From contig NZ_MBEW02000002.1 of the NCBI RefSeq assembly GCF_001693775.2, positions 1 to 64,000 on the forward strand: a stretch of DNA of 64,000 nucleotides, read 5' to 3'. Below the pieces are notes generated by a model. It was not told the DNA's origin, did no database searches, and saw nothing but the letters and a program-made list of their open reading frames with translations. Position 1 is the stretch's first letter. Every line of letters starts with the position of its first letter. This DNA comes from Criibacterium bergeronii. Lineage in GTDB: Bacteria; Bacillota; Clostridia; Peptostreptococcales; Filifactoraceae. Position numbers and translations under genes: made by a program. Positions 8,456-15,851 of the stretch are shown in pieces.

Positions 8456-8491
8456 AAAAATGACCAAAACAATTATTTTGGTCATTTTTTT
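8456..8491. terminator. bidirectional terminator between yitT-like gene and tyrS
   Basis: AAAAATGACCAAAA and TTTTGGTCATTTTT form a long stem with A/T tails on both sides. Confidence 0.92.
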
Positions 8492-8505
8492 AACATCTAT
8501 TTAAA

Positions 8506-9732
8506 TTATTTTACTTTTACCTGATGGAAAGTTTTTTTGCCTTTTTTAATCATTATTAGTCCATCTTTTAGCATTGATGAGTCTACTTTGAATGTCTTAT
8601 CTGATATTTTTTCATCATTGACAAGTATTCCGCCTTGGTCGACTAATCTTTTTGCCTCTGATGAGGTAGGGGCAAGTCCGGTTTGTTTTAGTAAGGATAC
8701 GATGTCAATACCTGTGTCTAAGTCTGTTTTATCTATAAAAGTAGTAGGGGCATTTTCTGAGGAGCTGTTTGATGCAAATATTGCCTTTGACGCCTCAAGT
8801 GCTTTGTCAGCATCTTCTTTTCCGTGGACTATTTTTGTTACTTCGTAGGCAAGAGTTTCTTTTGCTTTATTGATTTCGCTACCCTCTAATGCACCAAGTC
8901 TTTTTACTTCTTCCATTGGTAAGAATGTCAGTAGTCCTAGGCACTTTTCTACGGAGCTGTCTTCGATATTTCTCCAGTATTGGAAAAATTCGTAAGGGGT
9001 AGTTTTATTTCTATCTAGCCATACTGCACCGCCCATAGTCTTACCCATTTTTTTACCATCTGAAGTAGTAAGTAGGGTAAATGTCAGTCCGTAGGCTCTG
9101 CTTTGAGTTTTTCTTCTGATTAAATCTGTTCCTGCGAGGATGTTTGACCATTGGTCATCGCCGCCACATTCCAGCTTGCAGTTATATTTTTTGTTTAATG
9201 TATAAAAGTCGTACGCCTGCATAATCATGTAGTTGAATTCTAAGAAGGTTAAGCCTTTTTCCATTCTGCTTTTGTAACATTCAGCGGTGAGCATTCTGTT
9301 TACAGAAAAATCTGCACCAATTTCTCTTAAAAATGGAATATATTCAAGTTTCATCAGCCAGTCTGCATTGTAAGCTAATATTGCCTTATCATCAGAAAAG
9401 TCAATAAATCTTGACATCTGCTCTTTAAATTTTTCCGCATTGGCTCTGATATCTTCAATGCTTAGCATTTTTCTCATGTCAGTTCTGCCGGATGGGTCAC
9501 CTATCATAGTAGTACCATCACCTATTAAAACAACAGGTCTATGTCCTGCTAGTTGCATATGTCTCATGGCGATTAGCTGCATTAAATGTCCTACATGTAG
9601 TGAGTCTGCTGTTGGGTCATAGCCTGTATAAAATGAAATTTTTTCGTTATCAAATAAATCTCTCAGTTCGTTTTCATCAGTAACTTGTGCTATAAAGCCT
9701 CTTTCTTTAAGCACGTCAAAAGCGTTTTGCAT
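8506..9732 (-). CDS. tyrS: tyrosyl-tRNA synthetase
   Basis: 408 residues. This class I synthetase charges tRNA-Tyr. The HIGH equivalent is HVGHL (about residue 47), the tyrosine-pocket region is GGDDQWSNI, and the KMSKS equivalent is KKMGKT (about residue 228). An S4 RNA-binding domain (about 345-405) contains [13 protein letters not shown]. Ribosome-binding site AAAGGAGTT. The leader between the -10-like TATAAT and the ATG is only about 75 bases with a small ATGCTGA/TCAGCAT hairpin, too short for a T-box riboswitch. Confidence 0.97.
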   Translation of the reverse strand: MQNAFDVLKERGFIAQVTDENELRDLFDNEKISFYTGYDPTADSLHVGHLMQLIAMRHMQLAGHRPVVLIGDGTTMIGDPSGRTDMRKMLSIEDIRANAEKFKEQMSRFIDFSDDKAILAYNADWLMKLEYIPFLREIGADFSVNRMLTAECYKSRMEKGLTFLEFNYMIMQAYDFYTLNKKYNCKLECGGDDQWSNILAGTDLIRRKTQSRAYGLTFTLLTTSDGKKMGKTMGGAVWLDRNKTTPYEFFQYWRNIEDSSVEKCLGLLTFLPMEEVKRLGALEGSEINKAKETLAYEVTKIVHGKEDADKALEASKAIFASNSSSENAPTTFIDKTDLDTGIDIVSLLKQTGLAPTSSEAKRLVDQGGILVNDEKISDKTFKVDSSMLKDGLIMIKKGKKTFHQVKVK

Positions 9733-9950
9733 ATTCTAACTCCTTTATATTTAGATGCTGATTGTAAATTTGTTAAAAAGTCAGCATGATTTTTCTTAAT
9801 TATAGCATAAAATGAGTTTTTTTTCTACTTTTACTAATCATGATAGAAAATAACAAGCATTTATGATATAATTTCAGTTAATGCAATCAATTTTTCAATA
9901 TTTTTTTAAAGATAGAATATAAAAGCTGATTTTTATAATTAAGGATTATA

Positions 9951-10532
9951 ATGAAAATAGGAATTTTTGGCGGTACTTTCAATCCGATACATTTTGGACA
10001 TATTTTTATTGCTGAATATATGGCAGATTATATGAATTTGGATAAGGTAATCTTCATACCATCTGGGATACCTCCGCATAAGGAGAATTTTGTAGATAAG
10101 TCGCATAGGGCAAAGATGGTAGAGCTTTCCATAGAGGGCAACGATAAATTTGAAATGAGCGATTATGAAATATCAAAAGTGGGCAAGTCGTATACTTTTG
10201 ATACAGTTACTTATTTTATGGAAAATAATCCGGAATGTGAATTTTATTATATAATAGGGCAAGATGCTATACTATTACTAGATAAATGGTACAAATACAA
10301 AGCTCTAATGAAAATAGTAAAATTTTTGGTAGTGACTAGAGGACAAGACGTAAAGTCACAAATAGAGGAAAAATATGGTAATTCTGAGCATATAACCTTT
10401 ATAGACACACCAAGCATAGAAATCTCCTCTACCCAAATCAGGCGAAGGGTAAAAGAAAATAGAAGTGTAAAATATTTTGTAAAGGATGAAGTTAATAAAT
10501 ATATTGAGGACAACTCACTTTATAAGCTATAA
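9951..10532 (+). CDS. nadD: nicotinate-nucleotide adenylyltransferase
   Basis: 193 residues. It transfers AMP to nicotinate mononucleotide in NAD synthesis. The nucleotidyltransferase motif GIFGGTFNPIHFGH opens the protein and ISSTQIRRR (the second nucleotide-binding motif) lies near residue 165. It is the first gene of nadD-yqeK-LCP-rsfS, an order conserved in Firmicutes, with short gaps that imply one transcript. Confidence 0.97.
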   Translation: MKIGIFGGTFNPIHFGHIFIAEYMADYMNLDKVIFIPSGIPPHKENFVDKSHRAKMVELSIEGNDKFEMSDYEISKVGKSYTFDTVTYFMENNPECEFYYIIGQDAILLLDKWYKYKALMKIVKFLVVTRGQDVKSQIEEKYGNSEHITFIDTPSIEISSTQIRRRVKENRSVKYFVKDEVNKYIEDNSLYKL

Positions 10533-10570
10533 TTTATAAAGGTAAATAATATTAATTATTGGAGGAAAAA

Positions 10571-11152
10571 TTGGAAACTCTCTCAGAGATTATAAAAAAA
10601 GATTTACAAGAGGTTTTGGACGAAAAAAGATATATTCATACCCTTGGAGTAGTAAAATCAGCTATAGAGTTATCTAAAAAGTATGGAGTAGATGAGCAAA
10701 AATCAGAGCTTGCTGCATTACTTCACGATTATGCAAAAAATTTTGATTCTGAAAAAAAACAGGAGCTTAAAGAAAAGTATAATGTCAGGTATGACAAGGT
10801 AGAAGAGGTATCTAAACAGCTACAACACGCTATATTTTCTGAGGTAATAGCAAAATACAAATACAACATAAAAGACGAAGATGTTTTAAATGCCATAAGA
10901 TTTCACACCACCGGCAGAAATAAAATGAGCAAATTGGAAATGGTTGTATGTCTTGCAGATTATATTGAAGAAAACAGAGATTTCCCAGGAGTCGATGAAA
11001 TAAGGAGACTTTCCAAACTTAGCTTAGAGGATGCACTTTATTATGCGACAAATAACACAATAATACATCTATGTGAAAAAAATGTACTGGTGCATAAGGA
11101 CTCTCTAAAAGCTAGAAACTACTTTTTAGAGAATTGTACTTTATTTAAATAA
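10571..11152 (+). CDS. yqeK: HD-domain phosphohydrolase YqeK
   Basis: 193 residues from a TTG start placed correctly after GGAGG at 10561-10565. An earlier TTG at 10559 lies in front of that site and is unlikely. HD-domain metal ligands are visible in IHTLGVVKSA, LLHDYAKN and HAIFSE. Characterised YqeK proteins hydrolyse diadenosine tetraphosphate symmetrically. It sits between nadD and the LCP gene. Confidence 0.94.
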   Translation: METLSEIIKKDLQEVLDEKRYIHTLGVVKSAIELSKKYGVDEQKSELAALLHDYAKNFDSEKKQELKEKYNVRYDKVEEVSKQLQHAIFSEVIAKYKYNIKDEDVLNAIRFHTTGRNKMSKLEMVVCLADYIEENRDFPGVDEIRRLSKLSLEDALYYATNNTIIHLCEKNVLVHKDSLKARNYFLENCTLFK

Positions 11153-11174
11153 ATAAGTAATATAAGGAAGTTAA

Positions 11175-12521
11175 ATGGCAAAAAAAATTATTAAAAATTT
11201 AGTAATTGTATTTCTCACAATTGTTGTATTGACCGGAGTGTTATATTTTGCCTTGGCAATGTTATTTAACTGTGTAAAAAATAAAGGGCAAGATGAATTA
11301 GAGCTAAAAGATTTGCAAGAGCTATCAAAGTCGGTGGGCGATGAAAGAATAAACGTACTAATGCTAGGAGTTGACTCCCTTGATGGAAAAAATAAGGACA
11401 AAACCATGCGTACAGATACCATGATGCTATTGTCAATAGACCCTAAGACAAAAACAGGCTTTATACTGTCAATACCTAGAGATACAAGAGTACACGTGGA
11501 AGGCTCGGCAAAAAAATTCAATAAAATAAATGAGGCACACGCAATAGGAGGCGTTTCATATACCATTAAAAGTGTTAAAGAACTTTTAGGTATAGAGATA
11601 AACCATTTTGTAAAAGTGGATTATCAAGCAGTTAATAAGACAGTAAATGACATTGGCGGGGTTGAAGTAAATGTGCCTATGGATATGTCATACGATGACC
11701 CTTATGCAAAGCCTCCTCTTCATATAGACATAAAGCAAGGACCACAAATACTAGATGGAGATAAGGCAATGCAGTTTTTGAGATTTAGACATGGCTATGC
11801 AAACCAAGACCTAGGCAGGATTGAGTCTCAACAAAAATTTATACAGGCATTGATGGACAAGCTACTTTCACCTGAATCCATAGTGCATATTACAGATTAT
11901 ATAGATACATTTTCACAATATGTGCAGACAGATTTGGAATTTTCTGATATGCTAAAAATTGCATCAAAAGCAATAGAAATTAAACCATATAATATTAAAA
12001 AGGCTGTTGTACCGGGTAAGGCAGATTATTTGTATGGAATATCATATTTTATAGCTGATGAAGAGCAAATAAAGACTCAAATTAAAGAGCTTTATGATGG
12101 AGAAAAATATTATATAGATAAGCCTATACCTGAAGTCCAACCACAAAATACACAAAATGCTAGTGACAATGAAAATACAGCTAATGGTGATGATAAAGCA
12201 AAGCAACCTGATACTAAACAAAACAAACCTCAGCAAAATGTATATGACCCTTATGTGGTTGTCCTAAACGGTAGCGGAGGGCAAGGACTTGCCCAAAGGG
12301 CGAAAGACCTTTTATATATAAATAACATTGCAGTTGATGCCACATCTAATGCAGACAATTTTGACTACAATGAGACTATGATTTATTACAAAAATAATAT
12401 CACCCTAGCTCAAGAGGCAAGAACAATACTTGGCACTGGCAAAATTGTTCAGGAAAATAAAGCCTATTACGATAAGCCAACGGATATATTAGTTGTACTT
12501 GGTAGTGATTTTACAAAATAA
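11175..12521 (+). CDS. LytR-CpsA-Psr family wall-polymer ligase
   Basis: 448 residues with an N-terminal membrane anchor (about 8-29), then an extracellular LCP domain (about 55-215). LCP marks are VDSLDG, TDTMMLLSIDP, the phosphate-binding SIPRDTRV, and LRFRHGYANQDLGRI. A linker rich in N, Q and K (about 325-355) leads to a LytR_C domain starting at YVVVLNGSGGQG. LCP enzymes move lipid-linked anionic or secondary wall polymers onto peptidoglycan, which here fits the SLH/CsaB surface system elsewhere in the window. Confidence 0.93.
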   Translation: MAKKIIKNLVIVFLTIVVLTGVLYFALAMLFNCVKNKGQDELELKDLQELSKSVGDERINVLMLGVDSLDGKNKDKTMRTDTMMLLSIDPKTKTGFILSIPRDTRVHVEGSAKKFNKINEAHAIGGVSYTIKSVKELLGIEINHFVKVDYQAVNKTVNDIGGVEVNVPMDMSYDDPYAKPPLHIDIKQGPQILDGDKAMQFLRFRHGYANQDLGRIESQQKFIQALMDKLLSPESIVHITDYIDTFSQYVQTDLEFSDMLKIASKAIEIKPYNIKKAVVPGKADYLYGISYFIADEEQIKTQIKELYDGEKYYIDKPIPEVQPQNTQNASDNENTANGDDKAKQPDTKQNKPQQNVYDPYVVVLNGSGGQGLAQRAKDLLYINNIAVDATSNADNFDYNETMIYYKNNITLAQEARTILGTGKIVQENKAYYDKPTDILVVLGSDFTK

Positions 12522-12538
12522 TTTTTGAAAGGAAAATA

Positions 12539-12892
12539 ATGCAAACAAGAGAAAAATTAAAAGCAATATACAAGGTTTTAGACGAAAAGCTGGCAAAAGA
12601 TATTAAAGTGCTTAACATTGAGAAAATATCAAGCGTAGCTGATTACTTCGTTATAGCATCAGGCAGTAGCTTACGACAGGTAACAGCTTTAGAAGATGCA
12701 GTTAATGACGAATTAGCAAAATATGGAGAAAATCCAAGAAGTGTTGAAGGTAAAGTATCAGCGACTTGGATATTGATGGATTATGGCGACATAGTAGTAA
12801 ATATATTTGAACCGGACGTAAGACAGACCTACAATCTTGAAAGATTGTGGGTAGATGCAAAAGTAGAAGATATGGAAACAGTCCAAGCATAG
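12539..12892 (+). CDS. rsfS: ribosome silencing factor RsfS
   Basis: 117 residues with family marks ADYFVIASGSS, QVTALEDAVNDEL, WILMDYGDIVVNIF and the closing YNLERLW. RsfS binds ribosomal protein L14 and blocks subunit joining during starvation. It is the last gene of the nadD cluster, 17 bases after the LCP gene, with an AAAGGAAAA ribosome-binding site. Confidence 0.96.
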   Translation: MQTREKLKAIYKVLDEKLAKDIKVLNIEKISSVADYFVIASGSSLRQVTALEDAVNDELAKYGENPRSVEGKVSATWILMDYGDIVVNIFEPDVRQTYNLERLWVDAKVEDMETVQA

Positions 12893-12941
12893 AAATATGC
12901 TTTAAAGTTTTTGTAGTATAATCTTAAAAGTCAAAAAAACA

Positions 12942-13011
12942 AAAAAGTTTTTAAATCATGCTCCCAAAAGTTAAAAAAATAAAAAGTTTTTGGACTATGC
13001 TCCCAAAACTT
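12942..13011. repeat. two 31-bp direct repeats, period 39
   Basis: AAAAAGTTTTT followed by an ATGCTCCCAAAA block occurs at 12942-12972 and again at 12981-13011 with a few changes. It lies just upstream of the promoter of the next gene. Function unknown. Confidence 0.7.
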
Positions 13012-13057
13012 TACAAAAATATAACCTCTTGATATAATATTTATATATCAGGAGGTT
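13010..13057 (+). promoter_or_regulatory. promoter nested in a hairpin that contains the ribosome-binding site
   Basis: TTTACA (13010-13015), 17 bases, TATAAT (13033-13038). The -10 lies inside a 14-bp stem: AACCTCTTGATATA (13023-13036) pairs with TATATCAGGAGGTT (13044-13057), with one G-U pair. The right arm holds the AGGAGG of the following gene and is followed by a T run. Readthrough RNA from rsfS would fold the stem. RNA started at this promoter would lack the left arm. Confidence 0.6.
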
Positions 13058-13060
13058 TTT

Positions 13061-14257
13061 ATGTTAATAAAAAGAGAGCCATACTTTTCAAAAATTTTAG
13101 GATATAAGGATAAAAAAATAATTAAGGTTGTAACAGGTGTAAGAAGATGCGGAAAATCCACTTTACTTAGTATGTATAGGCAGTATTTATTAGACAATGG
13201 AGTGGATACAGAGCAAATTATATTTATAAATTTTGAAGATTTAAAATATGAAAATATTTTGGACAAGTCTAGTTTATATGAATATCTGACTGAAAATATG
13301 TCAAAGGATAAAATGAATTATATTTTTTTAGACGAAGTTCAAAATGTTTCTGAGTTTGAAAAGGTTATAAATAGTGTATTTTTGCGTGAAAATGTAGATA
13401 TATATATAACAGGCTCTAATTCTTATATGCTTTCAGGTGAATTAGCAACTTTTTTGACAGGTAGATATATTCAAATTGAGATGCTACCATTTTCACTTGC
13501 AGAGTATGAAAAAATATTAAATATAAGTGATAATTCAAAAGGGTATCGCAGTTATATTGAAAATACATCATTTCCCTATGCAATTAACCTAACTGAAAAA
13601 AATCAAAAAAATGAGTACCTAAAAGGAATTTATAATTCCATAGTCTTAAAGGACATAGTACAAAGAAAAAATATCACCGATGTCATGATGCTCGAAAGTG
13701 TGCTAAGATTTGTATCTGATAATATAGGTTCTATACTTTCCACAAAGAGTATAAGCAACTCCATGACTTCCAATGGCAGGTCAATTAGCACAAAAACAGT
13801 GGAGTCATATCTGAATTCATTTATGGAAAGCTATCTTATATATAAAGTGGACAGGTTTGATGTAAAGGGCAAGGAATACCTAAAAACACTTGAAAAGTAT
13901 TATATAGTCGATGTAGGACTTAGAAATACTATGCTTGGCAAAATAAATGGGGCAGACCTTGGGCATATATTAGAAAATGTTGTATTTTTAGAATTAAAAA
14001 GAAGAAACTATGAATTATTCATAGGCAAGGTTGGTAGCTTTGAAGTTGATTTTGTGGCAAAAAAAGAAAATGAAATCAATTATTTTCAGGTAGCTCTAAG
14101 TGTAAGAGACGAAAATACTTTGCAAAGGGAGCTTAGACCACTTTTGATGATAAAAGACAACTATCCAAAGTATATATTGACGTTAGATGATGACCCACAA
14201 ACGACATATGACGGTATTGTGATTATAAATGCGTTAGAGTTTTTGCAATCAAATTAA
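13061..14257 (+). CDS. AAA/DUF4143-family ATPase
   Basis: 398 residues. Walker A is TGVRRCGKST (about residues 26-35), Walker B is NYIFLDEVQ (about 86-94), and sensor-like YITGSNSYML and LTGRYIQIEMLPFSLAEY follow, as in AAA_14. The C-terminal half matches the DUF4143 plan, ending in a nuclease-like fold segment (GSFEVDFVAKKENEINYFQVA). These solitary ATPases are abundant in anaerobes, poorly understood, and sometimes discussed with toxin-antitoxin or defence genes. It has its own promoter and terminator. Confidence 0.88.
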   Translation: MLIKREPYFSKILGYKDKKIIKVVTGVRRCGKSTLLSMYRQYLLDNGVDTEQIIFINFEDLKYENILDKSSLYEYLTENMSKDKMNYIFLDEVQNVSEFEKVINSVFLRENVDIYITGSNSYMLSGELATFLTGRYIQIEMLPFSLAEYEKILNISDNSKGYRSYIENTSFPYAINLTEKNQKNEYLKGIYNSIVLKDIVQRKNITDVMMLESVLRFVSDNIGSILSTKSISNSMTSNGRSISTKTVESYLNSFMESYLIYKVDRFDVKGKEYLKTLEKYYIVDVGLRNTMLGKINGADLGHILENVVFLELKRRNYELFIGKVGSFEVDFVAKKENEINYFQVALSVRDENTLQRELRPLLMIKDNYPKYILTLDDDPQTTYDGIVIINALEFLQSN

Positions 14258-14262
14258 TAGAT

Positions 14263-14306
14263 AAAAAAGAGCTGAGTTTATAAAATATATAGACTCAGCT
14301 CTTTTG
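14263..14306. terminator. bidirectional terminator
   Basis: AAAAGAGCTGAGT and ACTCAGCTCTTTT form the stem, with A/T tails at both ends, between converging genes. Confidence 0.9.
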
Positions 14307-14327
14307 AAGTTTTATTAAATACTAAAT

Positions 14328-14510
14328 TTATAAGTGGGTTAGTTTACGCAGTAATATTATAAGCATTATAATGCTAACAAAAGAAGAGATTGTTAATGAA
14401 ATAAACCTTTTTTTCAAAAAGCTATATTCTTTAAATATTATATTTACTACCAAATAAATCACTATATCCACTATTGTAATTACTATAACAACCAATGGTA
14501 TATAAATCAC
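14328..14510 (-). CDS. small two-segment membrane protein
   Basis: 60 residues with a GTG start well spaced from GAGGAT. Two hydrophobic stretches (about 3-25 and 38-55) flank a basic loop (KEYSFLKKR). It lies downstream of the DUF951 fusion gene and could be co-transcribed with it. No family is recognised. Confidence 0.5.
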   Translation of the reverse strand: MIYIPLVVIVITIVDIVIYLVVNIIFKEYSFLKKRFISLTISSFVSIIMLIILLRKLTHL

Positions 14511-14556
14511 TTTATATCCTCACAAATTTTAATTTGATTGTAGATTAAAAAAATCT

Positions 14557-15102
14557 CTACAATCTCTTTTTAACTCGTTTATTTAAATCACTTCTTTTTA
14601 GCCATACTATTGAGCCGCATTTTTCACATTCCAGCTTGATATCCATACCCAGCCTAGATATCTTGAAGGTATTTCCTCCGCAGGGATGTTCTTTTTTCAG
14701 CATTACTCTGTCACCAAGAACATAGGGAATGACTAATAATTCATAGGCTGCATATTCAATCTCTTCAATATTTACAAATCCGCAATGTTTAAATCCATGT
14801 GACTTTAATATGGTCTTGTACTCGTCATTATTTTTGATAATGTGAGACCTAAGTGACCTTATTTGCTTTTTTTTGCAGGTATTTATAGCCAAAGTGATTA
14901 TTTTATCTACTAAGTATGATGAATTGATGTCTGTTTGTATATTGTAAATTGAGACATAGTCAAAATTACTAAGCCATTTGCCGTTTTTTATGTTACTGTA
15001 TGGCTCTAGCTCTTGTTTTTGAAATATAAATGATGCGACTTCATTAGCATTATCTAATACTAGGTACTTACCTGCAATTTCGTTTGATTTTTTAATTTCC
15101 AA
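14557..15102 (-). CDS. possible GNAT-like domain fused to DUF951
   Basis: 181 residues. The last 60 match DUF951 (YyzM-like): YVLGDRVMLKKEHPCGGN, then RLGMDIKLECEKCGSIVWL, with the HPCGGN Cys and the C..C pair that suggest a metal site. DUF951 proteins are normally free-standing at about 65 residues. Here about 120 residues precede it, ending in a GNAT-like strand/helix pattern (LRSHIIKNNDEYKTILKSHGFKHCGF). The acetyl-CoA P-loop is not clear, so the acetyltransferase call is tentative. Confidence 0.6.
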   Translation of the reverse strand: MEIKKSNEIAGKYLVLDNANEVASFIFQKQELEPYSNIKNGKWLSNFDYVSIYNIQTDINSSYLVDKIITLAINTCKKKQIRSLRSHIIKNNDEYKTILKSHGFKHCGFVNIEEIEYAAYELLVIPYVLGDRVMLKKEHPCGGNTFKISRLGMDIKLECEKCGSIVWLKRSDLNKRVKKRL

Positions 15103-15126
15103 TTATTTCACCTTTATTTAAAGTAA

Positions 15127-15571
15127 GGTAGTGTCAAAAATAACACCACTGATATATATTAATAACTTAGTATTTCAAACATTTTCAATATTTTTTAAAT
15201 AAAAATAGCAATGACTCCCATTTTTTGAAGTATAATTTGATTACATCACCAATCAAATTTACAAAACAAACAAGGGATTTCATTATTAACTTGCTTGATG
15301 ATGCTCCTAATAGCCTTTTAAGTGGCAGATGTTGATTTTTCTTGGTTGGCAGTATGTTTTAAATGGTGTCAAGGGTAAATCTAACTACGCATTTAAGTGA
15401 TTACAATACTTTAAAGACCATTTTGTTGTGATTTCATCACGGCTTTTTGTGGTGCTTTGAGTCATAATTTCGGCATTTTTTTAAACTATTTTTACTTTTT
15501 AAAGACACTATGTGGTCTTTTTTTATTGCTTTTTTGTGTGATAGTTTTTCATAATCTATTTTACACTACCT
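15127..15571. mobile_element. non-autonomous element with IS256-like ends
   Basis: The ends are GGTAGTGTCAAAA (15127 side) and the inverted GGTAGTGTAAAAT (15571 side). They resemble the ends of the deleted IS256-like element at 54656-55087 (TAGTGTCAA, TAGTGTAAAATA). The inner 145 bp at the right (15427-15571) recur at 20203-20347. No gene is present. It is probably a MITE-like relic filling the gap between the DUF951 fusion and the next gene. Confidence 0.55.
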
Positions 15572-15582
15572 AAAGTAAAATA

Positions 15583-15822
15583 TTATACAAATTTACTTCC
15601 CAAATACTGTTTAATCTTTTCTGAGTCATCATCACTTGTGACGGTAACCTTGTTGCCTGTTTCTATATTGTCGATAATTATTGTAACATCTTCTGATTTA
15701 AAATTTTTAATTACAGTTGACTCTAGTACAGGTCGTGTTTGCTTTTTATCTTTTTTTCCGCCGTCATATTCTTTTATATAGTAGCTACCCTTGAGGGTTA
15801 AAAATTTTGTGTAAGTTATCAT
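15583..15822 (-). CDS. small conserved-looking protein downstream of the GGDEF-EAL gene
   Basis: 79 residues from an ATG preceded by AAGGAG. The frame extends to 15852, overlapping the upstream stop, but lacks a ribosome-binding site there. It is soluble and Lys/Thr/Asp-rich, with a predicted strand-helix pattern (KGSYYIKEYDGGKKD, then VTIIIDNIETGNKVTVT). No family is recognised. Translation is probably coupled to the GGDEF-EAL gene just upstream. Confidence 0.55.
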   Translation of the reverse strand: MITYTKFLTLKGSYYIKEYDGGKKDKKQTRPVLESTVIKNFKSEDVTIIIDNIETGNKVTVTSDDDSEKIKQYLGSKFV

Positions 15823-15851
15823 TGTCTGCTCCTTAAAAATTATTGTAGACA

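Noticed and set aside
9733-9850. T-box riboswitch before tyrS
   Set aside because: The leader is too short and lacks the TGGNACCGCG-type T-box sequence; only a small hairpin is present.
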